Counted from the first letter of the stretch, positions 24,731 to 34,893 are shown. The stretch: 64,000 bases of DNA from Alopecurus myosuroides (GCA_028641055.1 CM054060.1:295485480-295549479); one strand, 5' to 3'. A program made the numbers and translations. Notes: generated by a model not told the origin, from the letters alone.

Positions 24731-27700
24731 CTATGGTGGCGAGAGGGTTGTGGAAACCATCGCGGTTTTGGCGGAATCTGTCGGGTGCACTTGGTGCTTG
24801 CGAGTGTCGCTGTTGGCGCTGAATTCTAGTTCAGGCGCGTTTTTCTTCGTGAGTGGCATGACGGAGTGATCCGTGGTTTTTGCCAGCTCTTGTAGTTCTT
24901 CTTGCATCCCGAAAGATTTCGCGATCTCATTAAATTCTATGTCGCACTTATCCGATTTCTGGAAGTCCCCGTCAATGGTGATCACACCGTATTCGCCGGG
25001 TAACTTGAGCTTCAAGTATGCGTAATGTGGTACGGCCATGAATCTGGCGAACGCTGTTCGACCAAGAATGGTGTGGTACTGTGAGGGCCAGTCGACGACT
25101 TCAAAGTCCAGGAATTCCCTTCTGTAGTTGCGTGGGGAGCCCAGTACAACTTCGAGGTTGATTGTTCCGAGTGGACGTATTGCCTTGCCCGGAACTATCC
25201 CGTGGAAGGATGTTTCTGATTCCGTTAGGCCGTCCAGGTTTTTGTTCATTCGACGGAGTGTATCCGCGTAGATGATGTTGATGCCGCTGCCGCCGTCCAT
25301 GAATACGCGGGCCAGGTCATAATTGCCAATTTGAGCTTGAATGACAAGGGCGGCGTGTCCTGGTCGATAGACTCGTGGCGGGTGGTCTTCCTTCGAGAAT
25401 GTGATTGGCTGCTCGGCCATCTTCAGGTACTCGGGCTTCGTTGGTGGCGTCTGCACTGCCATGCATATTTGTCTCGAGTTAGTTTTTTGAGCTCTGCGAG
25501 AGGGGCATACCTTCTGTATCATCCCAAGGAGTTGTCCGTGCGGAGTCGGGTATGTATTTGCTCCCGTGTTTTGCTGTTGTGGTGCTGGCAATGCGGCGAG
25601 TGCCATGTTTGGGTTGGCTGGTGGAGGTGGTGGCGGTGGTAGCTGGAATTGTTGTCCGCCTCCTGGTAGCGGTGGATAGTTTTGGGTGGAAGCGAATCTT
25701 TTCTTGGCTAGCGCGTCCGAGATTTCGATGAACTTTCGGCAATCCTTGAGAAGGTGTGTTGCCTTAGTCTTGCCCGTGCGCTTGTCTGTGAACAGATGTA
25801 GCGAGCAGTACCCATCGAGGTCTTCCTCGGGTGATTTTTCTTCTACCTTTGGCTTCCATTCGCGACTTCCACGACGACCGGAGTCGCGACTTCGCGTGAA
25901 CTCTGCTGCCACTAGTTCTTCTCTATCCTCGTGGTCGTAGTATTTTCTTCTCTTTCTTCGCCCATGACGGTCTTCGTCATGTGTGGGAGATGATGTTCTT
26001 TCATTGCGTACCGCGTCTTCTCCATTGGCCCATTTTTCGGCTATGACCATGAGCTCCCCTATAGTTTTGGGCGCAGCTCTGCCGAGTTCTTCTCGAAACG
26101 CGGTTCTTCTTGCTCCTTTGGCGAAGGCCTCAATCGCCACTTCTTCAGAGATTGTCCCTGCGGTGTTCCTGAGTGTGTTCCACCGCTGGATGTATTCTCG
26201 CGTGGATTCGCCACTTTTCTGTTTGCAAGCCCGTAGTTCTTCGATTGTAGCTGGCCTTTTGTAGGTCGACTGGAAGTTTTTGCAGAAATCGCGATGCAGG
26301 TCGTCCCATGATGCATAGCAAGATCGTGGTCTCCTCTCCAGCCAGCTGCGGGCCGCTCCGGCCAGGTGCAAATTGAGGTATTGCATGGCCGTGTTCTTGT
26401 TACCACGTTGGCATTTTACTGCCGTGAGGTAGTCGCTTAACCACTGGGAGGGCTCGAGTGAGCCATCGTATTTTGTCACCTCCGAGCTGAGCTTGAATCT
26501 CTTGGGTAGAGGTGCTTCGCGAATACTGCGAGCAAAGCAAAGTGCTCCGCAGGTTTCGTCGTCCGAAGATCCGGATGAGGAACGTTCGCGATATCGTGAA
26601 GCCCTCGCTTTATCCACCTTCTTCTGGGCGAGATCGGATCGCGCGTCGTACCCGGACCGGTCGCGGTCGCTATCTTTTCTTGGTTCTTTACTTCGTTTTC
26701 TCGAGCGGCTGCTGTGGTGCCGCGAGTCTTTGTCTCTCGGGCTGTCGTCGCTGCTGCTTCGGCTGTCGCCGCGGCGCCGAGCTTCTTTTCCTCGGCCACG
26801 ACGTGGCGATTTATCCTTTCTCGGAGAGGAGCTCCTGTGCCTGCGGGGCGTGTCTTTGTCTTTCTCTTGTCGCGCCTTCTCCAGTTGTTCCTTGCGATCG
26901 TGGGAGGCGAGCTTCGCGGCAGCCAGCCCTAGGCCTTTGCGGATGTGCTTGTATTGTTCCACCCGAGGATCGCTGTCCGTTGGCTGGTTCATCTGCATGT
27001 AGGTGGCCGCGGCTAGAATTGCGGCGGCTGGAGTTTGCGGGTAGACGTTCCCGTCGTCGTCAACCCTCATGAAAGAAGATGTGGTAGACCTGTTGGTCCC
27101 AGCCATGGATTCGTGGTCCCTTGTCGATGCTGCGGGTCCTTTTCCCACGGGTCGGGTACCGACCGAAGGAGCAAGGGACAGCTCGGCTCGGCGTAGGCTT
27201 GACTCATCCGCCGCTCTCCTGCGACGGGCTAGATCTGCTCGGGCGTCCTTGATGTTTGAGGCCGCTCTCACTAGGTGATAGTGGTAGGCGGTTAGGTCTT
27301 CCTGCGTGGCACCTGCTGCGGGTGGCTGACTCTTTCGCATGGATTCCTTTGCTCTTTTCCAGGCTTCCCGCGAGACGCCGATTAGATCACGCTCGGTTGC
27401 GCTATATTCAGTTTCCGAGGGCTGTTCCGATCCTGCCATGCAGACTTGGGCCAGTCGTGGCCCGTGCGTCCTAGGCGCAGATCGGGAGGCTCTTCGCACC
27501 CGAGAGGGTTCCTCTGTCGAGAGTGCGTGATAGTCGATCGTGTTGAAGCGGATGGACTCGCCGCTTTTCTCCATAGGGAAGCGCGAGTTGACGGCTCCAG
27601 ATTCGGGTTCAGATTCATCCGAGAAGTGGAGGATTCCGTCTCTGTTTGCCATGAAGTTGAAGCTTCCGAACGTCAGGGTGACGCTCTTCTCCAGATCCTC

Positions 27701-27928
27701 GAATACCGGGCGTGATTCCGGCGAGTGAGGCGTGACTATGACGGATCCGATCCGTACAGGATTGTTCGGAGCCGTAGTCGATGGTTTCCAACGGGAGTTG
27801 GATGTCGATGAAGCCGAAGATGCCGGTGATCCAGCGCCTGCGGTCCCCACGGTCGGCGCCAATTGTCGAAGCTGTGGCTCCGCAAATCCCTCAGGTGACC
27901 CTATCGGGTTTCGACTAGGAGACGTCAT
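24731..27928 (-). CDS. Tat gypsy gag-protease polyprotein
   Basis: 1,065 codons open. The frame starts at an ATG (27928) inside the LTR and reads through the primer site as RQLAPTVG. A downstream start may be used instead; the sequence does not decide. After a long charged, Ser/Arg-rich region (RRHRSSSPRKDKSPRRGRGK type) comes the retrotransposon gag core (WLSDYLTAVKCQRGNKNTAM, RSWLERRP, EYIQRWNTLRN) at about 26450-25990. Near the C-terminus is a retropepsin domain with FMDGGSGINIIY (about 25300), where the usual DTG is DGG, as in many plant gypsy elements. The frame ends at a TAG at 24731; the same frame reopens directly after it, so this stop may be a mutation inside a longer gag-pol. Confidence 0.8.
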   Translation of the reverse strand: MTSPSRNPIGSPEGFAEPQLRQLAPTVGTAGAGSPASSASSTSNSRWKPSTTAPNNPVRIGSVIVTPHSPESRPVFEDLEKSVTLTFGSFNFMANRDGILHFSDESEPESGAVNSRFPMEKSGESIRFNTIDYHALSTEEPSRVRRASRSAPRTHGPRLAQVCMAGSEQPSETEYSATERDLIGVSREAWKRAKESMRKSQPPAAGATQEDLTAYHYHLVRAASNIKDARADLARRRRAADESSLRRAELSLAPSVGTRPVGKGPAASTRDHESMAGTNRSTTSSFMRVDDDGNVYPQTPAAAILAAATYMQMNQPTDSDPRVEQYKHIRKGLGLAAAKLASHDRKEQLEKARQEKDKDTPRRHRSSSPRKDKSPRRGRGKEARRRGDSRSSSDDSPRDKDSRHHSSRSRKRSKEPRKDSDRDRSGYDARSDLAQKKVDKARASRYRERSSSGSSDDETCGALCFARSIREAPLPKRFKLSSEVTKYDGSLEPSQWLSDYLTAVKCQRGNKNTAMQYLNLHLAGAARSWLERRPRSCYASWDDLHRDFCKNFQSTYKRPATIEELRACKQKSGESTREYIQRWNTLRNTAGTISEEVAIEAFAKGARRTAFREELGRAAPKTIGELMVIAEKWANGEDAVRNERTSSPTHDEDRHGRRKRRKYYDHEDREELVAAEFTRSRDSGRRGSREWKPKVEEKSPEEDLDGYCSLHLFTDKRTGKTKATHLLKDCRKFIEISDALAKKRFASTQNYPPLPGGGQQFQLPPPPPPPANPNMALAALPAPQQQNTGANTYPTPHGQLLGMIQKVCPSRRAQKTNSRQICMAVQTPPTKPEYLKMAEQPITFSKEDHPPRVYRPGHAALVIQAQIGNYDLARVFMDGGSGINIIYADTLRRMNKNLDGLTESETSFHGIVPGKAIRPLGTINLEVVLGSPRNYRREFLDFEVVDWPSQYHTILGRTAFARFMAVPHYAYLKLKLPGEYGVITIDGDFQKSDKCDIEFNEIAKSFGMQEELQELAKTTDHSVMPLTKKNAPELEFSANSDTRKHQVHPTDSAKTAMVSTTLSPP
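27844..27861 (-). other. Primer binding site (non-Met tRNA)
   Basis: TGGCGCCGACCGTGGGG on the minus strand, two bases after the LTR end CGACA. It is the same class of site as at 43899 in the other Tat element. The tRNA is not determined; Asp or Arg are the usual candidates for TGGCGCC sites. Confidence 0.75.
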
Positions 27929-28270
27929 AGGCGCTGGTGAGATCGTCGGCTTGACAGGGAGGCAAGATTTACCCAGGTTCGGGGCCCTCGAGGAGGTAAA
28001 ACCCTTACTCCTGCCTTCTGCTGATCTGTATTAGACGATTAGATCGATTACAGGGTGCTCGAATCGAGAGTAGATCTCGAGTTTCAAGGCTTTTGTGGTC
28101 GTGCGGTAATACTTGGTCCTCTCCTTTGGGGCTCTCCTGGCTTTATATAGATAGCCAGGTCTCGAGTCCAACCCGGAGAGGATACAAACCCTAGCTTGAG
28201 TCGGTTACAATCCCTAACTTAACCCGCAAGTTGACGCGGGTGGGCTTTTCATGGGCCTTCTAGAGTACTC
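27864..28270 (-). repeat. 5' LTR of nested Tat gypsy element
   Basis: Inner edge is fixed by the primer site (minus-strand LTR ends ...TTCGACA). TATATAAAG at 28141-28150 is the likely promoter. The outer edge is unclear: sequence change is gradual between about 28250 and 28300, and there is no 3' LTR to compare. Confidence 0.6.
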
Positions 28271-29028
28271 CAAGGGCGCTTCCTGTCGGGCCTTGATCAG
28301 AAGGTTTGAGAGGGGGTGTCCTTACTCGCAGGGCCCAGGATCCATGCCCTCGTCATGGGGATTAAGAGGAGACCCATCCCATTTTTTAAGACCTTCACCA
28401 TGGCTTCCAATCCGGGTACTCCATTATTTTGTGTGTTGCTCATTGCCTCACTATAGTCTCCTCTTGCTTAGGGTTCCCATTTATTACGGCTAATTTTTTT
28501 TGGGATATTGCTTAGGAATTTTTATTTTAGTGATGCCATGTTAGTGATTAGAGACTTCTTGTTTAGGGCTATTGCTTAGGGATTTTTATTTTAGTTATGC
28601 CACTACTGTCTATTGCTTCCATCATGTTTAGGGATTTCTTGCTTAAGTGATGCCATGTTTAGGTATTTCCTATTAAAATGTTGCCACTAGTGCTACCTCA
28701 CCCCTATGCCATGTGAAATCAATCTAGTATCTTGCTTACACCATATGGCCATAAACTAGGACTTTTTGCTTGCACTCTCATACTTGGTTTGTACTAAATG
28801 CTTCACTCCACTCCAAGTACCACTATGACATAAAAGAAACCAACTCTAAGTAATTGGTTTGCCCGCTATGTATTTTCTTGCTCATACTCTCACTATCATG
28901 ATCACTTATTCATCCACTTATAATTAATATATCAACCAATAACAAACAAAACAACAATGTTTTCCATATGAGAATGTACACTCATCTTGCATATGTAGCA
29001 TTTTCATTCATTCTCAGGCAAGGAACCC
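28271..29028 (+). other. Copia 3' non-coding region, right of the nested gypsy
   Basis: AT-rich, no supported gene. A short imperfect repeat (TTGCTTAGG-ATTTTTATTTTAG-GATGCCA type) recurs about three times between 28505 and 28660. It leads into the env-like frame. Confidence 0.5.
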
Positions 29029-30458
29029 GTGGCTACCACCTATGCTCGCAAGCAGACCAAGAGGAATTCTAAGGATGTTTGTGGCTCTACTCCCTCTCAA
29101 TCACAGGGGATACCTCTTCCTGTCAATAAAGATGAGCCAGTCCATGATAACTGGGGGAGTCTCAACACAGTTGACTGGGAAAATCACCGCATGAACTTCA
29201 ACCCATATGCTTTCCCTTAGCGCACCTGCTGCAATAATCGGTTTTATTGGAAGATGCATCAGCAAGTTCATGAGTTTGTGGTCTGCACTCTGAAGAATGA
29301 TCATGTGCCTCAGCCTTATTTTGACATTGATGCAGCTAGAACAGTTTGGCTAGAGGTAATGGAACTCATGGACTTTCATCAGATTACCAAGCTTATGGGA
29401 TGCTCTGTTTAGTTTTCTCCAGCTCTGCTTCGGGAATTCTTTGCCACAGTTTAATTTTCCACCGAGGGTGGACGTGCCATGACTTGGATGAGCGGAGGTA
29501 CTCAGTGTCATGACACCTTGGCCGAGTTTGGTGCTCTGTTTGGTATTGCAGAGGCAGTGCATTGTACCTTCTCCTATGTCCGGATTCATGGTGATGAACA
29601 GAGGATCATGAAGGCCAAAGACGGACTTAGACACTTCTATCCCCCTCGTGTTGGCTCTCTACACGTCCCCAAGGTTGCATTCTTCTCAGATTTTTGGTAT
29701 GTGACTCACACTATTCTTCGGAACACCATTCATTGCAAGTTTGGGGAAAAGGGGATGGATCGCCGGTGGATGATCAACCTTCTCTATCATATTGTGACTG
29801 CCAGAAGAACAACAAGCAGCTCGATCTCATGTATTACACGTGGAACGAGTTGAAGCTTACGGTTCATGACAAGAAGGTCCCCATCTATGGATCCTATCTT
29901 CAGACTCTCATCAACACCAAGGTTCCGGCTCAGCTCATCAACAACTATTCCATGGTTGTTCCCACTGTGAAGCCCCTTCTCAGCGCCTCTCAGGACAATG
30001 CTGCTGATCCTCCATGCTCCTCACGAGCTACTGCTGCCCCTCGGGTTGTTGTGTCTCATGATGATACCCCAACTGCTTCTCCAAATCATTCTCTCAGGGG
30101 TCCGCAGAAGTTTAGCATCAAATGTGCGCTCCAAAAGATGAATTGCTTCTTTGTGGATAAACAACGCAAGGACTTCCAAGCTTATAAGAAGGAAAATTCC
30201 TACCGTCGTCACCAACGTGCGATCATGGAACACCTCCATTTCCCACCGGGTCCTGTGAGCTCTGAGGAAGAACTTGATGAGCACAAATGGCAGTCCAAGC
30301 ACACTTATTGGCTTGGCGATGATGCCACCTCTCTTGGACAGTTTTGGGCAGAGAATACCTCTCAGGCCAGCTCGAGTCAGCCTCCACCACCACCTCATGA
30401 TGATGAGGCTGAGGACAAGGACGATGATGATCAAGATGACGATGACTTCGAGGCTTGA
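29029..30458 (+). pseudogene. Env-like / plant transposon-protein extra ORF of the copia element
   Basis: An extra frame downstream of pol, as in SIRE elements. The readable protein starts MATTYARKQTKR, has stops at about 29218, 29410 and 29452, and changes frame near 29.81 kb. The conserved middle (LREFFATV, MTWMSGGTQCHDTLAEFG, LMYYTWNELKLTVHDKKVPI) looks like the domain often labelled 'putative plant transposon protein' in grass retroelements. The tail is extremely acidic (DDEAEDKDDDDQDDDDFEA). I see no signal peptide or clear transmembrane helix, so 'env-like' describes position only; function is unknown. Confidence 0.6.
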
Positions 30459-31061
30459 GTTTCCCCTTTTTGGTGCCTTGATGCCAAGGGGGATAATTAT
30501 CTTAGTGATCTTTGCATTTGCATAGCATGCATCCATTTGCCATTTTCTTTCTTCTAGTTGAACTCCTTATTAGGTTTATGGTTGTTATTCCTATGCTCTA
30601 TCGCAAGACTATGTTGTTTTTGGGATATTTATTCCATGTTGAAGACTATGCCATTCTCGAAATATCCATATTATGGCTATCCTAGCTATATTCATTCCTT
30701 GATGAGAAGTATGGTGAGCTGATATCATATCCCTTCATACATGATTAATTGCTATGGATACATATCTTACCCTATTACGATGATAAAATGTCAATGGATT
30801 GAGTAGATAAATCCCTAGAGCTAAAAGATGCTTAATTCTCTATCATAAAGCAATTTTGGAAACCTATATAGCTCTAGAGATTATATTCAAATATAACATG
30901 TAGGGAAATTTAAATAGCCCCAAATATGTGTGCCCTCCATATGATAACACCATTTATGATTATGGACACACACATAGGGGGAGCTTCTATATATCCTACT
31001 CCCTCACAAATGCTTCAATCAATTTCTTTTCTAGATCCATATGTTGTCATCAAACATCAAA
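30459..31061 (+). other. Copia 3' untranslated region
   Basis: AT-rich sequence between the extra frame and the polypurine tract. An internal purine run, CACACATAGGGGGAG, lies near 30970; no gene is seen. Confidence 0.5.
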
Positions 31062-31070
31062 AAGGGGGAG
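31062..31070 (+). other. Polypurine tract of the copia element
   Basis: AAGGGGGAG directly before the 3' LTR start (TTGAAAGG). The same junction, GGGGGAGATTGAAAG, is found in the gag-only element at 55424-55437. Confidence 0.85.
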
Positions 31071-31072
31071 AT

Positions 31073-32093
31073 TGAAAGGACATGTTTCCTAATCTTAGTT
31101 TTTGATGTTTGATTACAACACTTGGAAGTATTTGACCATTGTGCTTAAGTGTTCTAGGGAACAAATGACAAATATACAAAGCTGTGAGAGCACAAAAATG
31201 GAGAAAAAAAACAAGTCAAAACAATTTTTTGTTGAAGAAAATAGTCAAAGAAAGAATAAGGAGAAAGGGAAGAAGAAAGGAAGAAAACTGCCTGGCCGCC
31301 GGCCTGGCCGGGCCTCAGGCTGGGGGGTTCTGTTAGGTGGCCGGCCTGGTGGCCAGCCCAGGCCGGGCTCTCCCCTGCGCAGGTCGGGCACTGCCTAGCC
31401 GACCTGATAGCCGACCTAGGCCGGGCTTTTCGATATGCTGGCTGGCCTAGCAGCCGGGCCAGGCCGGGTCCTCTGCGCCCAGGCCGGGCTCCCTGCACGA
31501 CAGGCCGGTCTCCCAGCCGGCCAGGACAGGCTCCATGCCGTGCACTCTGAATCACATCAAGATACCCCGAACGGCCGCTTTCTTCCCCCGCTATAAATAG
31601 GACTTGTCTCCTACCTTTTGGAGGGGTCAAACAAGCATTCTCTCACCTGCATTGTTGACCACCTCCAAGCTCAAGGTTCTCCCCAAATACCTAACCAAAG
31701 CCATTGATCTCTTGGGATTTGGAGGAGAAGATCTAGATTTACAACTTCGCCAAGCCGATTCGTCATAAACCCACTCATCCGGATCTTGTTGTTCTTGGTT
31801 CATTGGAGCCAAGAACCTTGTTGCTTATAGCTCATTGGAGTTTGGAGCCTTGTTGTTGTCCCCGAGGATCTTGTGCTCGTGGATCTTGTTTCCCAGTGTC
31901 TTGGTGGCTCCGGGGATTTGGTGAGGACCCTCCAAAGTTGAGGAGTGTGTCTCATCCTCGTAAAGGTTCTAGTTGTCAACCTCAATGACAACATAGTGAT
32001 TCGAGCCTCTCCACATCGGTGGAAGGACTTGAAGGAGATACATTGTGACATTTGAGAGCTACTCGGTGTTCCACATTGGTGGCACTGCACTGC
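31073..32093 (+). repeat. 3' LTR of SIRE copia element, truncated
   Basis: Matches the 5' LTR from TGAAAGGACATG up to about GGTGGCAC (equivalent to 13757), then changes abruptly into Athila-like protease sequence. At least 730 bases of LTR, including the end, are missing. Relative to the 5' copy it has about 90 extra bases of GGCCGG-type repeats (31440-31545) but only 6 G where the 5' copy has 15. TATA box at 31592-31599. Confidence 0.85.
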
Positions 32094-33415
32094 CCACTAT
32101 TATAATAAGAGTGAATGAGTTTGATTACAATGCTTTGTGTGATCCTGGTGCAATTTCTTCTATTATGCCTGAAATTTTATATGCCATGCTTGATTTGAAA
32201 CCTTTGGATGAAAGTATTTTGGGAGTGCATCTTATAGACTCTAGTTTTAAAATACCTTTGGTAAGGATTGATGATGTTCTTATTATTGCTAATGATAATT
32301 AGGCCCCCTCCGATTTTCTTCTTCTGGATATTGAATGCAACGCTTCTTGTCCTATCATTTTGGGGAGACCTTTTCTTCGCATCGTGGGTTCCATTATTGA
32401 TATTAAAGAGAGAATTATAAGATTTCAGTTCCCCTTAAAAAGGGCATGGAAAATTTCCCTAGGAAAAGAATGAAGTTTTTTTTTATTCCCTTGTGAGGAC
32501 TACCCATGATTCTATTGATAATACTTGATTCGTTCTTCTTGCCTAGCTAAAAGGCGTGAATGAAAAGCGCTTGTGGGAGGCAAACCACTTTTGTTTTCCT
32601 CCATTATCCTTTTGTTTTCTTCTGCTTTCTTTTGTTATTTTTCTATTTTGGAAGTTGTTACCTCTATAGAAACCGCTCCTTAACTTTTTTTTTTCGTGTT
32701 TGTGCCAAGAGTTACCTCTAACTACGAGGTAGTTTGATTTGGGGAAGTCGCTGTTCTGAAATAGATTTCTGTGTTGTTACCATAAAATTCATATCTCTCA
32801 TATTGCTTTGAAAAAAATAGACACATGCCCCAGGTTGTTATATATCTTTTGTTAGTTTCCCACTTTTTTATTTGAGCAACAGAAGATTTTCAAAAAAAAA
32901 TCATCTTTACCGACTATTCTATTTTGACAGATTCCTGCCAATATTTGTATCTGCGTCTTAATCTCTTTCTTTTGGTGTTCTTTTGAGAGGGGGAGATTTA
33001 AAAAAAGTCGTGACAATAGCTAATGTTTTAATTGAGTGTTGACATGTATTGAAATTGAACCAAGTGGATTTATTATTTTGATTACACTAAGGTTGCTAAT
33101 GAAGATTGTGAGGAAGTTTTAGCTGGAGGAAGTTTTCAAGTGTAGGGAGAGAAGAATGATCTGATGAGATGAAGGATGGACAAAATCTTAAGCTTGGGGA
33201 TGCCCATGCCACTTCAAGACATATCCAAGAAGTACAAGCGTCAAAGCTTGAGGATGCCCAGCGCGGGCATCCCCTTCTTCATCAACAAAAATACCATATT
33301 TCTTTCAAAACACTATATTTTTATTGGTTCACATGATATGTGTTATTATTGGAGCGTCATCGTCCTACTGAATCCATAGTTCTGGTTCTTTACTAGGGGA
33401 GAACTTACTCTAGAA
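32094..33415 (+). pseudogene. Athila-like gypsy fragment, protease and downstream (right half)
   Basis: Continues the gypsy fragment left of the copia element. Retropepsin sequence: YNALCDPGAISSIMPEILY (about 32122-32180), IDDVLIIANDN, a stop, then LLDIECNASCPIILGRPFLR (about 32320-32380) and IRFQFPLKRAWK. Part of the protein between the left half and this half, about 25 residues by family comparison, is missing, so a deletion accompanies the broken copia LTR. After 32470 there is no reading frame; the phrase AGCTTGGGGATGCCC near 33190 and its partner GCGGGCATCCCC near 33265 are typical of the 3' untranslated part of such elements. RT and integrase are absent, so a large internal deletion is likely. 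Confidence 0.75.
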
Positions 33416-34433
33416 TGCATCATACCTTCCGCTTGGGGTCTCCCAACGAGCGTGTGATCACGTCCTCATCAAGGCCTGGGAGTAAAAAACTTGGAGACTC
33501 AGGGCCGGGCACAACATGTGAGATGGGAGTGAATTAGAAGGATGGATGCATCGAGGCCTTGGAAGGGGCTGCCTATGTTGAGAGACATGATGGCTACGGA
33601 GGTTTTTAACAGCCTTCTCCGAATACATGCAGGGGATGGCAAGAGGACGATGTTCTGAAAGGATAGGTGGATCGAAGGGGTTGCAATCAAGGAGTTAACT
33701 CCACTTTTACGGGCTGCGGTAAATTCGAGAATCGCCAATAAAAGGACAATGGAGGAAGGTTTGAGAGCCGTTGGGTAATTGACATTAGGGGGACCTGGAC
33801 AGCTGATATGGCATCATAATGCGTCAATCTGTGGTTAGCCATCCAAGATGTGCCAATGGATGAGTCAAGGGAGGACGAGTTTTTATGGACACCTGCAGTG
33901 CTAGGGAGATACTCGGCGAGCTCCACGTACAAGGCGCTAATGCATGGGCAAATAATATTTCCATTAGCAAATGGAGTTTGGAAGTGTTAAACACCGACGA
34001 AGTGTAAAATCTTCATGTGTCTAGCGTTAAAATACAAAATCTGAACCTTAGACGGGAAAGTGAGGCATGGTCTGAAGGACCATCCGGATGTTTGCAAGAT
34101 GTGTCTACAAGAGATCGAGACTACTGATCATATCCTAGTGCAATGTGTGTTTATAGACAGGTTTGTTGGAGATGCGCCAGTCGTGTGAGAATCCAGATTC
34201 CCATGCCTATAGTGGCAGATACACTTGAAAACTAGTGGCCGGAGTCCAAGTGAGATACAACGATAAACAAAGGAAATCAGTAGACTCATTGTTCACCCTT
34301 ACTAGACCATTTGGAAGCAAGGCAATGTGAGGGTATTTGAAAACACAAGCCAAATTTGCGATGAGGAGACTTTGGCCGCAAGAGCCACCGATGAGTTGAA
34401 GCGATGGATCGAGGTAGGAGCAGAAGTAGGAGC

Positions 34434-34511
34434 TATAGAATTGTGCACTAGCCATATAGACCAAAAGTCCGAACTGATGGAAAGGGCTAGGCGTATATTT
34501 ATATTTCAACA
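34434..34511 (-). repeat. SMART element 3' LTR
   Basis: 78 bp copy. It differs from the 5' LTR by a shorter A run, one missing base in GAATTG(C)TGCAC, and two substitutions. Confidence 0.8.
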
Positions 34512-34639
34512 CTCCCCTCACGTCTAGGCTATTTTAGTCCTTAGCGTGGGTTTGGCACGAGCCGCAGAATCTTTTTTCTTTTGTTTTTAATACTGTGTGA
34601 GGAGGGTCTCGAACTCGAGACCTCGTGGCTCTGATACCA

Positions 34640-34722
34640 TATAGAATTGCTGCACTAGCCATATAGACCAAAAAAAAGTCCGAACTGATGGAAAGAGCTA
34701 GGCGTGTATTTATATTTCAACA
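34640..34722 (-). repeat. SMART element 5' LTR
   Basis: 83 bp copy directly beside the tRNA-Met primer site at 34627-34639. Confidence 0.8.
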
Positions 34723-34893
34723 AGAGCCATCCTTCGTGAGTAGTCGGCTAGGAGTGGGCTGGTGTGAGTGCGACATCATTGTTATTGGCAACAACTCCTG
34801 TCGAATTATATCTCTCTCTTCTATAAATCATTTCTAATTATAACTCTCTTTTCTATAAAATTCTGTTATGCAATTGCATACCCTCGGAGAAAA

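Larger units (their letters stand above)
21266..28270 (-). mobile_element. Tat-lineage Ty3/gypsy element nested in the copia element
   Basis: Minus-strand element: 5' LTR from 27864 rightward to about 28270, non-Met primer site (27844-27861), gag-protease frame (24731-27928), pol (21496-24667). Pol carries a second, archaeal-type RNase H after the ordinary RT/RNase H, which is diagnostic for the Tat lineage (RIRE2/Retand-like). A purine run (ACGGGGGCTACA on the minus strand, near 21337-21348) lies downstream of pol, but no copy of the 5' LTR is recognisable left of it, so the 3' LTR appears deleted. The right LTR edge is uncertain. Confidence 0.85.
12803..32093 (+). mobile_element. SIRE-type Ty1/copia retrotransposon (nested host)
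   Basis: Plus-strand element: 5' LTR 12803-14506, tRNA-Met primer site 14509-14520, decayed gag (14566-16988), protease-integrase-RT-RNase H (16993-20329) in copia order, a long 3' region with an env-like extra frame (about 29029-30458), polypurine tract (31062-31070) and 3' LTR 31073-~32093. Integrase preceding RT defines Ty1/copia; the extra downstream ORF and the gag type suggest the SIRE lineage (Maximus-like). It is split by a minus-strand Tat gypsy element. By eye its LTRs differ at about 5% of sites in the first 230 bases, so it is much older than the gag-only element at 47 kb. Confidence 0.88.
34434..34722 (-). mobile_element. Ultra-short LTR retrotransposon (SMART/TRIM type), 289 bp
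   Basis: Two near-identical direct repeats, 34434-34511 (78 bp) and 34640-34722 (83 bp), flank a 128-base core. On the minus strand the repeat starts TGTTGAAATATAAAT and ends CAATTCTATA. A primer site TGGTATCAGAGCC (34627-34639) follows the right-hand LTR immediately, and a purine tract GTGAGGGGAG (34512-34521) precedes the left-hand LTR. Flanks GGAGC and AGAGC are a 5-base target duplication with one mismatch. There is no coding capacity. Size and layout match the SMART elements described in grasses, which must borrow all enzymes. It sits in the LINE remnant. Confidence 0.85.
33416..34893 (+). pseudogene. 5'-truncated L1-type LINE remnant (end of ORF2)
   Basis: Plus-strand decayed ORF2 C-terminus. 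Fragments such as IHAGDGKRT, DEFLWTPAVLGRYSASSTYKAL (written in part), TPTKCKIFMCLAL, and the zinc-binding end VCKMCLQEIETTDHILVQCVF are the reverse-transcriptase-associated zf-RVT region. The 3' end near 34893 (TCTCTCTTCTATAAA ... CTCGGAGAAAA) resembles cereal LINE tails. It carries many stops and is interrupted by the SMART element at 34434-34722. Confidence 0.75.

Noticed and set aside
26493..27072. Plus-strand Arg/Ser/Leu-rich frames
   Set aside because: Opposite the Arg/Ser-rich part of Tat gag; compositional.
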